From Microbacterium trichothecenolyticum (lineage in GTDB: Bacteria; Actinomycetota; Actinomycetes; Actinomycetales; Microbacteriaceae): DNA of 64,000 nucleotides. The translations under genes were made by a program, and so were the position numbers. Position 1 is the first letter of the stretch; each line of letters opens with the position of its first letter. The stretch is from NCBI RefSeq assembly GCF_030818955.1, contig NZ_JAUTBF010000001.1:2170001-2234000 (forward strand), read 5' to 3'. A model generated the notes under the pieces. That model was not told the DNA's origin, ran no database searches, and worked only from the letters and a program-made list of their open reading frames with translations. Of the stretch, positions 40,966 to 50,085 are shown piece by piece.

Positions 40966-43900
40966 TCAGCCGCAGCGGCGCGCGCCGTAGGCCGCCTTCA
41001 CCTGCGTCGCGGCACCGCCCGCATCGGTGGCCTTGATCGTCACCGTGCCGGCCGGAATCGACGACTTGCGAACCGTGAAGGTCTGCGTCGAGGTCTTCCC
41101 GGCGGCGAGCGAGGCGACCGTGCGCGACCCGAAGGCCGAGGTGAGCGCCACCGACACCGGTGCGTCATCGCGGTTGGTGACCGACACGGCCACGATCACC
41201 TTGCCCGACACGCAGCGGCTGGTCACTGCCCTCGAGATCTCGGGGCCGGGCGCCGGGACCGTCTGCGGCGCAACGCTCTGCAGCGTGGGAACGATCTTCT
41301 GCATCAGGCCGTCGGCGCCGAAGGTCACCCGATCGATCGTCGTCTCGCGATTGGTGCCGTTGCCGTTGGGCATCGCGAACCGGTGGTAGGCGATGTACCA
41401 GTCGTCGGTGCCGGGCACGTTGATGATCGAGCTGTGGGCCGGTCCCTTGATACCGAGCGCGAGATCCTTCTCGAGGATCACCCCGCGGTACGTCCACGGA
41501 CCGTTCATGCTGGTCGCGGTGGCGTAGCCGACCCGGTAGTTCTCGCTGCCGGTGTCGTCGATGGCGTACGTGAGGTGGTAGAGGCCCTTCCGGTAGTTGA
41601 AGAACACGCCCTCGCGGAAGTCGGTCAGTCCGTTGATGCGCTGGTACGTCCCCGGCTTGATCGACTTCATGTCGTCGGACAGCTCCGCGAGCACGGGCGA
41701 ACCGTTGCCCCAGCCCAGGTACCACTTGCCTGTCACCGGGTCGTGGAACGCCGCCGGGTCGATCGCCTGTCCCGAGGTGACGGCCTCGTTGTTGAGGATC
41801 ATCGCGTTCGGCTCCGCCGTGAACGGCCCCTCGGGGCTGTCGGCCACGGCGACACCGATCGTCTTGCGGTCCAGCGAGGGGTTGTGCCCGCTGAAGTAGA
41901 AGTAGTACTTCCCGCCCCGCTCGATGATGGTCGGAGCCCACGCGTTGCCCGTCGCCCACGGCACGTTGCCGTTGGCTCCATCGAGCGTCAGGAACGGCTT
42001 GTCGGAGCGCGTCCAGTCGACGAGGTTCTTCGACTTCCAGACGTAGAACTCCTTGCCGCCCCACCCGTCGAAGCCGTCGGTCGTGGCGTAGATGTAGTAG
42101 GTGTCGCCGAACACCGCGATGTTCGGGTCGGCGTACAGGCCCGGCAGCACGGGGCTGTTGACGACGAGCGCTTCGATCTTCCAGTCGGTCTTGACACCCT
42201 TCGAGGTCGTCACGGTGTAGGTGACGGGCGAGCGCAGGTCGACCGTGGTGCCCGACGCCGGCGACGCCGTCGACCCGGGGACCAGGCCGAAGGTCGGAGC
42301 CAGCTTCGACACGTCGGTGCCCTTGACCACCGGCAGCTTCACCGTGCGCGCCGCGTTGTCGACGATCGGCGCCATCTTGAGCTTCTCGGGCTGCGTCAGC
42401 GAGACGTCGACCAGGTGGTCTTCGACGCCCGCGTTCTGCAGGACCTCGGTGCTCGAGAGCGCACGGTTGTACACGCGGATGTCGTCGTACCAGCCCTGGA
42501 AGTAGCCGTCCCCGCCGTAGAACGACCGGCCCAGGTACCCGGCGAGGTTCGAGCCGAGCTCGCTCACCGTGGCGTTGAGGGCGAGGTTCTCGTCGACCTT
42601 CACGCCGTCGATGTACATGCGCATGGTCCGGCCGTCGTACACGAGGTCGTACTTATGCCACTGGCCGCTCGAGATGGAGCCCGAGACGTCGGACTCCCCC
42701 TGCCACGTCGCCTTGGTGATGGCGTTGCGCGCCTCGTCGCCACGAACCCGCAGGAACGAGTAGCGGTCCTGGCTCTGCCCGAAGGCGAAGGTGAAGAAGT
42801 TGCCGCTCGTGCGCTCGGACTTCACGTCCATCGAGACCGTCATCGTGTTGCGACCGTCGAAGAAGCCGGTCGGGAACGAGGCGAAGCCGTTCGCGGCGCC
42901 GGTGAGGCGCAGAGCCGAACCCTTCGTGGCATCCGTCGCGACGGCGGCCGTGCCCGATGCGGTCAGGTCGGCGTCGCCGACCGAGTCGGCGAGGGATCCG
43001 TTCTCGAAGGTGTACTCCGCGATCGGGCCCTGCTGCGGCTCCTCGGGGTCGGTCGGCGTGACCGGGGCGTCGCCGTAGGCGGCGAGCAGACGCGCCTCCT
43101 CCGCCTTCGACAGGCGCAGCACCGACCCGTGACGGAAGGTCTGGTCGAACGAGAACTGGTCGGCGCCCGGCCCGCTGCTGAGCTGACGGAATTTCAGGCT
43201 CGACAGCGTGTCGGCGATGTGGGCGTAGTAGTTGAACTCGTCGCCCATGACCGACCAGCGGCCGTCGGGCAGTTGGTAGACCGTCAGGCCCTCCATGCGG
43301 GTGCGCATACCGGCGGCTGCGGCTTGTCCGGGCTCGATCTTGCGCGTCCAGGGGCCGTCGAGCGACGGCGCCGTGTCGACGAGCGTGTCCCAGTCGGAGG
43401 TCGAGAAGCGGTAGTAGGTGTCGCCCTCCTTGGCGATGGTCGAGTCGATGACGTTGCGACCGCCCTGACCGTCACCCTTGGGGTTCATCGTCGTCCAGAT
43501 CTCGGGCGTGGTGAACGTGACGAAGTCGCGCGTCTTGGTGAGGTACATCCGCAGCGCCCAGTCGGGGGTGTTGTTGTCGGTCTGGTCTCGTGCCGCCCAG
43601 TAGACGTAGTACTCGCCGGTGGCCTCGTTGTAGATCGCCTCGGGCGCCCACACGCAGCCGGCCTTGTCGAGCCCCGCGAACACGATCCGCTGGTCGCTCC
43701 AGGTGACCAGGTCGGTGGACTCCCAGACGACGAGGTTCTTGCTCGCGTTCAGCTGGTCCCAGCCCGATCCGCCGGGGCCGCCCCCTTCGGCGTGCAGGTC
43801 GGTTCCGATGATCCAGTACTTGTCACCCTCGGGCGAGCGGACGAGGTGCGGGTCGCGCACACCGAGGTCACCACCGAGGTTGGCGAGGATCGACTTGTTG

Positions 43901-45303
43901 TCGTTGAGCTTCTCCCAGTGCAGGCCGTCAGTGCTGTGGCCGTAGAAGATCTTCTCGTAGCCGCCCTCGACGCCGAAGTGCGTCCACAGGTAGCCGGCCG
44001 AGTAGTCCTTGTCGAGGCCTGCGGGCGCCGCCTTGACGGTCACCTCGATCTGTCGGGTGACGGAGGTTCCGGATGCCGTGGCGGTCAGCGTCACTCTCGT
44101 GTCGGCGCCACCGCGCGTGACGACGCCCGCGGCCTTGCCGCCGGCGGCCGAGGTGGTGATCACGCCCGCGGGAGAGGCCGACCAGGTGATGGCGGTGCCG
44201 TTGACCGACCCCTTCGCGGGCAGCGTGATGTTGCCGCGCACGTCGTTCGCGTTGGGGATGCTGATGGCGTCGAGGTCGGCTTTGGCGAGCTCGGCGGCAC
44301 CGGGCATCGGCGCGACGGTGACCGCGAAGGTCTTCGTCTGGGTGGCCGCGTTGCGGGTGAGCTTGGCCGTCAGGGTGGCGGTGGCCGCGGGCTGGCCGGC
44401 GGCGGGACGCGTGACCTTGCCGGTGGCGCTCACGACGTTGGCGTTGCTCGTCGACCATCCGATCGTCGAGCCGTTGACGCCGGTGGCGGGCAGGGCGAGG
44501 TCGGCCGTGACGGCGCTCAGGTCTCCGAGCGAGAGAGCCGCGACGTCGCGCTGCAGGCGGGTGGCGTCGGTGGGGACGAGCGCTGCGACCTCGGATGCCG
44601 AGAGAGCGGCGTTGTACACGCGGAAATCGCGCACGCTGCCGGCGAGGCGCCGGTCTGCGTCGTAGACGGAACGTCCGATGTAGTTCGCCGTGGTCAGCCC
44701 GCCTCCGATGGCGCTGGGCTTGGTCGTGACGCCGGTGGCCTGGCCCACCTGCGCGCCGTCGAGGTAGATGCGCGCGGTGTCGGTCGCGTCGTCGAGGGTG
44801 TAGGTGATGGTCTTCCACACGTCGCGCGGGAGATCGGCGTTGCTGTTCGCCGTCTGCTCCGTCTGCCAGTTGCCCGTGGCGATCGACGTACGGTAGGCGT
44901 TGCCGGTCGAGAAGAGGTAGCCGTTGCCGGCCCCGCCCGAGGTGTTGCCGAGACCGTAGATGAAGTACGGCGTGCCCTGGTCGCCGCGGATCAGCACCTC
45001 GGTGCTGATGGTGATCGAGTCGAGACCCTGGAGAAGATCGTCGGGCAGGTCGACGTAGTCGTCGGTGCCGTCGAGGCGCACACCCTCACCGCCCGTGAGG
45101 GTCGCCCCTTCTTTATAGGCCGCGTCACGGCCTTTGCCGGACGCGTCGACGGCGACGGTGCCATCGGTCTCGGTCAGCGGGTACGAGGCGACCAGCCGAT
45201 CGTCGGCTGCGGCAGCTGGCTGCGCGGCGACGAGGGCGCCGGTCAGGGCCAGGGCCAGGCTCGTGACGCCCGCCAGGGCGCGACGGAAAAGGGTCTGCTC
45301 CAT
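40966..45303 (-). CDS. Secreted multi-modular glycosidase with two GH43 catalytic modules (1445 aa)
   Basis: Signal peptide to about residue 33 (AQPAAAADD). Modules in order: LamG-like jelly roll (35-235), two Ig-like segments, GH43 module 1 (about 430-740), LamG-like (758-940), linker, GH43 module 2 (about 1050-1350), and C-terminal module (1360-1445). Module 1 shows LGVRDPHLV, GCVWAPEAIY and MEGLTVYQL. Module 2 shows the three GH43 acids clearly: YADPNIAV, GQAIDPAAF and FREGVFF. GH43 covers arabinofuranosidases, arabinanases and xylosidases; the neighbouring GH127 and araA favour arabinose-containing polymers. The ATG at 45303 has GGAAGGA upstream. A LacI operator fused to the promoter lies 50 bp upstream. 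Confidence 0.88.
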   Translation of the reverse strand: MEQTLFRRALAGVTSLALALTGALVAAQPAAAADDRLVASYPLTETDGTVAVDASGKGRDAAYKEGATLTGGEGVRLDGTDDYVDLPDDLLQGLDSITISTEVLIRGDQGTPYFIYGLGNTSGGAGNGYLFSTGNAYRTSIATGNWQTEQTANSNADLPRDVWKTITYTLDDATDTARIYLDGAQVGQATGVTTKPSAIGGGLTTANYIGRSVYDADRRLAGSVRDFRVYNAALSASEVAALVPTDATRLQRDVAALSLGDLSAVTADLALPATGVNGSTIGWSTSNANVVSATGKVTRPAAGQPAATATLTAKLTRNAATQTKTFAVTVAPMPGAAELAKADLDAISIPNANDVRGNITLPAKGSVNGTAITWSASPAGVITTSAAGGKAAGVVTRGGADTRVTLTATASGTSVTRQIEVTVKAAPAGLDKDYSAGYLWTHFGVEGGYEKIFYGHSTDGLHWEKLNDNKSILANLGGDLGVRDPHLVRSPEGDKYWIIGTDLHAEGGGPGGSGWDQLNASKNLVVWESTDLVTWSDQRIVFAGLDKAGCVWAPEAIYNEATGEYYVYWAARDQTDNNTPDWALRMYLTKTRDFVTFTTPEIWTTMNPKGDGQGGRNVIDSTIAKEGDTYYRFSTSDWDTLVDTAPSLDGPWTRKIEPGQAAAAGMRTRMEGLTVYQLPDGRWSVMGDEFNYYAHIADTLSSLKFRQLSSGPGADQFSFDQTFRHGSVLRLSKAEEARLLAAYGDAPVTPTDPEEPQQGPIAEYTFENGSLADSVGDADLTASGTAAVATDATKGSALRLTGAANGFASFPTGFFDGRNTMTVSMDVKSERTSGNFFTFAFGQSQDRYSFLRVRGDEARNAITKATWQGESDVSGSISSGQWHKYDLVYDGRTMRMYIDGVKVDENLALNATVSELGSNLAGYLGRSFYGGDGYFQGWYDDIRVYNRALSSTEVLQNAGVEDHLVDVSLTQPEKLKMAPIVDNAARTVKLPVVKGTDVSKLAPTFGLVPGSTASPASGTTVDLRSPVTYTVTTSKGVKTDWKIEALVVNSPVLPGLYADPNIAVFGDTYYIYATTDGFDGWGGKEFYVWKSKNLVDWTRSDKPFLTLDGANGNVPWATGNAWAPTIIERGGKYYFYFSGHNPSLDRKTIGVAVADSPEGPFTAEPNAMILNNEAVTSGQAIDPAAFHDPVTGKWYLGWGNGSPVLAELSDDMKSIKPGTYQRINGLTDFREGVFFNYRKGLYHLTYAIDDTGSENYRVGYATATSMNGPWTYRGVILEKDLALGIKGPAHSSIINVPGTDDWYIAYHRFAMPNGNGTNRETTIDRVTFGADGLMQKIVPTLQSVAPQTVPAPGPEISRAVTSRCVSGKVIVAVSVTNRDDAPVSVALTSAFGSRTVASLAAGKTSTQTFTVRKSSIPAGTVTIKATDAGGAATQVKAAYGARRCG

Positions 45304-45352
45304 TGCGATCCTTCCAACCATCATTGGTCGAGGTTCAAGTCGGTGTTCATAG

Positions 45353-45381
45353 ATGTTATCGCTCACATAGAAATCGGACAA
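45353..45381 (-). promoter_or_regulatory. Promoter TTGTCC-N17-TAACAT overlapping a LacI-type operator
   Basis: On the minus strand, -35 TTGTCC (45376-45381) and -10 TAACAT (45353-45358) are 17 bp apart. The operator TGTGAGCGATAACA (45354-45367) covers the -10, so repressor and RNA polymerase would compete directly for the double-GH43 gene. Confidence 0.7.
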
Positions 45382-45474
45382 GACCCTGCTCTCGAGCGGC
45401 TGCAACGCGGCGGCCGCGGGTCGGGCGCGGCCCGCGCGCGGAGCAGCCGAAGATCTTCCCGCCCCACACGCTCG

Positions 45475-45488
45475 TGTTACCACTAACA
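45475..45488. promoter_or_regulatory. LacI-type operator before the GH127 gene
   Basis: TGTTACCACTAACA, whose right half gives TAACAT, a possible -10 on the plus strand. It is the second operator in this divergent gap and lies 103 bp before the GH127 start. The centre is CA rather than CG, so it may be a weaker site. Confidence 0.6.
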
Positions 45489-45591
45489 TGAGGGCGTCGA
45501 CCGTATGCGAGGCCCCCGGCGAACGCGCCCTTCCATCGGGACGACTGCACCGAGCACACCGATATCTGCAGAGCCGCAGAGAGGAACGACG

Positions 45592-48500
45592 ATGTCTTCT
45601 ATCCGGAAAGCGGTGGCGCTCAGCGCTACCGCGATGATGATCGCCAGCGGATTGGCGGTGATCGCCCCCACCGCCGCGACGGCAGCAACCCTCGACTCGG
45701 CCAAGGTCCTCGACCTCCGCTTCGACGGGAATCTCACCGACGCGGGTCCCGACAAGGTCGGGACGTCGATGCTGAGAGGTCAGGACACCTACGTCACCGG
45801 CATCCACGATCAGGCGCTGAACCTGCGCGGTGGCGACGCGGTGAACCTCGGCACGAGCGCTGCGCTCCAACCCGAGAACCTGACCCTCTCGTTCTGGTTC
45901 AAGCCCACGGGCTCGATGGGCGCAGGCGAGCAGGTCTTCACCTGGAACAAGAGCGCGTACAACTCGGCGGGCTGGTACCTGACCGCCGAGAACGCCAACA
46001 CCCCGCTCGCCCTGTCGATCGGCCCCAGCTCGGGTCAGCCGTACAAGGTCGTGGTGAACGGTTCGCGCGATGCCTTCTTCCCCGCCGACCAGTGGACGCA
46101 CGTGGTCGTCACGTACAACCAGGCGAGCAAGGCCGTCACCTTCTACCGCAACGGCGAGCAGCAGGTCTCGTCGATCGCGAACGCCATCGGCGCAGACGCC
46201 ACCGGCGCGCTGACGTCCGAGAGCACGACGACGAAGTCCATCGGCTTCAACGGCCCGCAGTACAACAGCGCCTACGTCAACGGTGCACTCGACGACTACA
46301 CCCTCTACAACGCCGTGGCCTCGGCATCCGATGTCGTCGCCCTCACCCAGGCGAACAACCCCGCCTTCGATCCGGCCGACGTCGCCCAGCGCGGCCTCGA
46401 TCAGGTGTCGGTGCCGGCGAGCGCCTCGACCAGCTTCGGCCTGACGACGTCCGCCTCCAACGGCACCGCGTTCACCTGGACCTCGTCGACGCCGGGCGTC
46501 ATCGTCGTCAACGGCGGCCAGGCGAGCGTGACGCGGCCGAAGGACGCCGAGGCCACGGTCACCCTCACCGCATCGGCGACGTACGCCGGAAGCACGCCCC
46601 GCACCAAGACCTTCCAGGTCACGGTGCCGAAGGAGGGTGTCGCGACCTCGATCTACGTCGACGACACCGACCTCAACGAGGTCCTCGTCACCGACCCGTA
46701 CCTGCAGAACAGCAACGCCAAGATGGTCGACTGGCTCCTCACGCTCGACCCCAAGCGCTTCCTCTACTCCTTCGATCAGCTCGCGGGCATCCCGACCAGC
46801 GCGCAGCCGTACGGCGGATGGGAGCGCACCACGGGTGCACGCTTCCAGGGCCACTTCTTCGGCCACTTCGTCTCGGCGCTGTCGCAGGCGTACTCGACCG
46901 AGACCGACGCGGGTCGAAAGGCCCAGCTGCTGGCGAAGCTCACCACCGCGGTCGACGGTCTCGCCGCCGCGCAAGCCGCCTACGCGCAGAAGGACCCGTC
47001 GAACACCGGTTACGTCGCGCCCTTCCCGGTGTCGTACCTGCCGCACGGGGCCGATGGCCTCATCGTGCCGTTCTACAACCTGCACAAGGTGCTCGCCGGC
47101 CTCATCGACGCCTACCGCTACGCGCCGAAAGACGTCTCCGACAAGGCCCTGTCGGTCGCGAGCGGCTTCGGTTCGTGGCTGAACGTCTGGGGTTCGCGTC
47201 AGGCCAACCCCAGCGCGCTGCTCAGCACCGAGTACGGCGGCATGAACGAGGCGCTGTACGAGCTGTACAGCATCACCGAGAACGACCAGCACAAGGAAGC
47301 CGCCGAGCTCTTCGACGAGGTGCAGCTGTTCCAGCAGCTCGCCGCGAACCAGGACGTCCTGGCCGGTAAGCACGCCAACACCACCATCCCGAAGCTGGTG
47401 GGTGCTCTCAAGCGCTACACCGTCTTGACCGACAACCCGACGCTGTACGCCCGTCTGACGGATGCCGAGAAGTCGAACCTCGACATGTACCGTCGCGCGG
47501 CCGAGAACTTCTGGCAGATGGTCGTGAACGACCACTCCTACATCGGCGGCGGCAACAGCTACTCGGAGCACTTCCAGCAGCCGGGCACCCTGCACGAGTT
47601 CGCCACCAACGGCATCACCACCGGCTACGGCGAGCAGTCCACGGTCGAGGGATGCAACGAGTACAACATGCTCAAGCTCACGCACGGGCTCTTCCGCGTG
47701 AACCCCGACGTGAAGTACGCGGACTACTACGAGAACACGTACATCAACACGATCCTCGCGTCGCAGAACCCCGAGACGGGCATGATGACGTACTTCCAGC
47801 CGCAGACCGCCGGTTACGCCAAGGTCTTCGGCCGGAAAGAGGACGAGTTCTGGTGCGATCACGGCACGGCGACCGAGAGCTTCACCAAGCTCGGTGACTC
47901 GATCTACTTCCGCAAGGGCCAGTCGGTGTACGTGAACGTGTTCCGCTCGACGGAGTTCTCGTCCACGCCGCAGAACCTGAAGCTGACGCAGACGGCTGAC
48001 ATCCCCAACACCGACACGGCCACCTTCACCGTCGCCGCTCTCGATGGGGGAACGCTGGCGGAGGGCACCACCCTGCGCCTGCGGGTGCCGTCGTGGTCGC
48101 CGAACCCCACCCTGACGGTGAACGGCCAGACGCGCGACGTCGCGGCCGCGACCGACAAGGGGTACGTCGTGGTCCCCGTCTCCGCCGGTGACACCATCGC
48201 GTACAAGCTCCCCGCCAAGGTCCAGGTCGAAGCCGGCACGGAAGACCCCAACTGGGTCGCATTCCGTTACGGTCCCGTCGTGCTGTCGACCGAGCTCAAC
48301 CGCGCGAACGTCGAGGCGACCACCCCGGCCGGCATCCTCGTTCGCATGAGCGCCGCCGACAAGTCGGTCATCAACAGCGTCCGCGTCGGCGACACCGAGG
48401 GCTTCAAGAAGGACATCGAGAAGAACCTCGTGCGTCAGCCCAACGGCCTGGACAACAACGGTCGCACCGTCATGAAGTTCACGCTGCAGAACGTCGACGC

Positions 48501-49731
48501 CGCCTCCGCGGGGCTGACCTTCGAGCCGTACTACAGCATGTACAACGCCCGCTACGCGATCTACATGAACCTCATCCAGCCCGACTCGGCCGCCGCCCAG
48601 GCGCTGATCAAGAGCGAGAAAGAGAAGCTCCGCATCGACGAGATGACCACGGACGCCCTCACCTCGTTCGACAACAACAACAGCGAGGCGGGGAAGAACT
48701 ACAGATTCAACCGCTCGTCGGTGGGCACCTGGCTCGGACAGCAGTACCGCGACGGTGAGATGTCGGCCGAGGCGTTCTTCCAGTACGACATGGCCGTCGA
48801 CACGACCGCGCCGAAGAACTACCTCGGCGTCCGGTACTTCGGAGGTGACAACGGCCGCACGTTCGACGTCTACATCAACGACGTCAAACTGAAGTCGGAG
48901 CGCGTCACCAACGCCAACGGCGCGGACTCGTTCTACATCCAGTACGACGAGATTCCCGCTTCGGCGCTGGCCGACATCGCCGCGAAGGACCGCTACAAGC
49001 GCGACCAGGCGGGCAACTACGTGCTCGATGACAAGGGGAACAAGATCCCCATCATCACCGTGCGCTTCCAGGGCACCGGCGCCAGCTACGTGGGCGGCGT
49101 GTTCGGGGTCTACACGACCACGACCACGACGTACTCGACCGACACCGAGCTCAACGCGCTGACGTTCGACGGCGGCACGCTGAGCCCCAAGCTGGCCGAC
49201 GGGACCTACGACTACACCGTCACGGTCGCGCGCGACGCGACGACGGCGACGTTCGACGTCGATCCGGCCACCCCCAGCGGCCTGGTCTACGTCGGTGACA
49301 TCCTCATCGACGACACGCAGAAGCGCACCGTGAACCTCAGCACGGACGGCACGCCGACCGCGCTGACCCTGCGCTCCGTGGCGCAGGACCACACGACGGC
49401 CAAGACCTACAACGTCAAGATCGTCCGGGCCGCGGCCTCCGCGATCACGACCTCGGTCACGGCCTCGTCGCGGTGCGTCTCCGGACGCGTCACGCTCACC
49501 ACGACGGTGAAGAACACCAGCACCGTGCCGGTGTCGTTCGAGGTCACCACCCCGTTCGGCAAGAAGAGCGTGACGCGCCTCGCTCCGGGCAAGAGCGCCA
49601 GCCAGGCGTTCAGCACCCGGCAGAAGTCGATCACCGCGGGCGAGGTGTCGGTGACCGCCAAGGCCCAGGTCGACGGTGCCACGTCGACGGCGACGAAGAA
49701 GGCGGGGTACACCGCCCGCAGCTGCGGCTGA
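45592..49731 (+). CDS. Secreted GH127 beta-L-arabinofuranosidase, multi-modular (1379 aa)
   Basis: Signal peptide to about residue 37 (PTAATAAT). A LamG-like domain (about 38-270) and an Ig-like segment (280-345) come first. The GH127 (DUF1680) barrel follows from about residue 353 (LYSFDQLAG, YGGWERTTG, GHFFGHFVSAL, YGGMNEALYELY). Key metal residues: E686 and C688 in VEGCNEYN and C755 in FWCDHG. In the studied GH127 enzyme HypBA1 zinc is held by Glu, Cys and a Cys-Cys pair of which the first is the nucleophile; here the second Cys is Asp756. A cadherin-like beta sandwich (about 1185) and the shared C-terminal module (1293-1379) end the protein. It should release beta-L-arabinofuranose from plant glycans or extensin. 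Confidence 0.88.
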   Translation: MSSIRKAVALSATAMMIASGLAVIAPTAATAATLDSAKVLDLRFDGNLTDAGPDKVGTSMLRGQDTYVTGIHDQALNLRGGDAVNLGTSAALQPENLTLSFWFKPTGSMGAGEQVFTWNKSAYNSAGWYLTAENANTPLALSIGPSSGQPYKVVVNGSRDAFFPADQWTHVVVTYNQASKAVTFYRNGEQQVSSIANAIGADATGALTSESTTTKSIGFNGPQYNSAYVNGALDDYTLYNAVASASDVVALTQANNPAFDPADVAQRGLDQVSVPASASTSFGLTTSASNGTAFTWTSSTPGVIVVNGGQASVTRPKDAEATVTLTASATYAGSTPRTKTFQVTVPKEGVATSIYVDDTDLNEVLVTDPYLQNSNAKMVDWLLTLDPKRFLYSFDQLAGIPTSAQPYGGWERTTGARFQGHFFGHFVSALSQAYSTETDAGRKAQLLAKLTTAVDGLAAAQAAYAQKDPSNTGYVAPFPVSYLPHGADGLIVPFYNLHKVLAGLIDAYRYAPKDVSDKALSVASGFGSWLNVWGSRQANPSALLSTEYGGMNEALYELYSITENDQHKEAAELFDEVQLFQQLAANQDVLAGKHANTTIPKLVGALKRYTVLTDNPTLYARLTDAEKSNLDMYRRAAENFWQMVVNDHSYIGGGNSYSEHFQQPGTLHEFATNGITTGYGEQSTVEGCNEYNMLKLTHGLFRVNPDVKYADYYENTYINTILASQNPETGMMTYFQPQTAGYAKVFGRKEDEFWCDHGTATESFTKLGDSIYFRKGQSVYVNVFRSTEFSSTPQNLKLTQTADIPNTDTATFTVAALDGGTLAEGTTLRLRVPSWSPNPTLTVNGQTRDVAAATDKGYVVVPVSAGDTIAYKLPAKVQVEAGTEDPNWVAFRYGPVVLSTELNRANVEATTPAGILVRMSAADKSVINSVRVGDTEGFKKDIEKNLVRQPNGLDNNGRTVMKFTLQNVDAASAGLTFEPYYSMYNARYAIYMNLIQPDSAAAQALIKSEKEKLRIDEMTTDALTSFDNNNSEAGKNYRFNRSSVGTWLGQQYRDGEMSAEAFFQYDMAVDTTAPKNYLGVRYFGGDNGRTFDVYINDVKLKSERVTNANGADSFYIQYDEIPASALADIAAKDRYKRDQAGNYVLDDKGNKIPIITVRFQGTGASYVGGVFGVYTTTTTTYSTDTELNALTFDGGTLSPKLADGTYDYTVTVARDATTATFDVDPATPSGLVYVGDILIDDTQKRTVNLSTDGTPTALTLRSVAQDHTTAKTYNVKIVRAAASAITTSVTASSRCVSGRVTLTTTVKNTSTVPVSFEVTTPFGKKSVTRLAPGKSASQAFSTRQKSITAGEVSVTAKAQVDGATSTATKKAGYTARSCG

Positions 49732-49737
49732 CATGTC

Positions 49738-49773
49738 ACCGGGCGGCTGACGCACGACGCGCAGCCGCCCGGT
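49738..49773 (+). terminator. First hairpin after the GH127 gene
   Basis: Perfect 12-base arms (49738-49749 and 49762-49773), 6 bp after the stop codon. Confidence 0.7.
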
Positions 49774-49781
49774 CCACTCCC

Positions 49782-49824
49782 GGAACGCCCCGGGTCATCT
49801 CCTTCGGATGACCCGGGGCGTTCC
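49782..49824 (+). terminator. Second, very strong hairpin after the GH127 gene
   Basis: A perfect 18-bp stem (49782-49799 with 49807-49824) around a seven-base loop. With the preceding hairpin it forms a double terminator. The remaining 49825-50017 sequence shows nothing recognisable. Confidence 0.85.
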
Positions 49825-50017
49825 GTTGTGGGTGGGAGAGGGATGCCGCGCACGCGGCCGGCGAGAGCTGCACGCCTGCGCACACGCCGCTGTCGTGAGA
49901 ACTCGGCCGCGAGCCGCACGTGTCGGCCCGTCCCTCGCCCGCGTGGGCCCCGGCCCTCCTGCCATGCTCCGCAACCTCCCGGACCGCGTGCGCGTGGCGG
50001 TGCCCCGACCGGGAAAA

Positions 50018-50061
50018 GGCGATCTCCGCCCCCGGGCCGTGGCTCGGGGGCGGAGATCGCC
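50018..50061 (-). terminator. Terminator hairpin after the 1210-residue GH43 gene
   Basis: A perfect 17-bp stem (50018-50034 with 50045-50061) and 10-base loop, 24 bp beyond the stop of the minus-strand gene. Confidence 0.85.
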
Positions 50062-50085
50062 GGGGAGGTCGCTGCGCTCAGACCG

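Noticed and set aside
40963..45486. A 1507-residue open frame antisense to the double-GH43 gene
   Set aside because: It is a GC-rich shadow: Arg/Gly/Val-heavy with no domains, while the opposite strand has a signal peptide and GH43 catalytic motifs.
49738..50061. The three hairpins after the GH127 and GH43 genes as a CRISPR-like array or attachment site
   Set aside because: The stems are unrelated in sequence and each directly follows a gene end; convergent terminators explain them.
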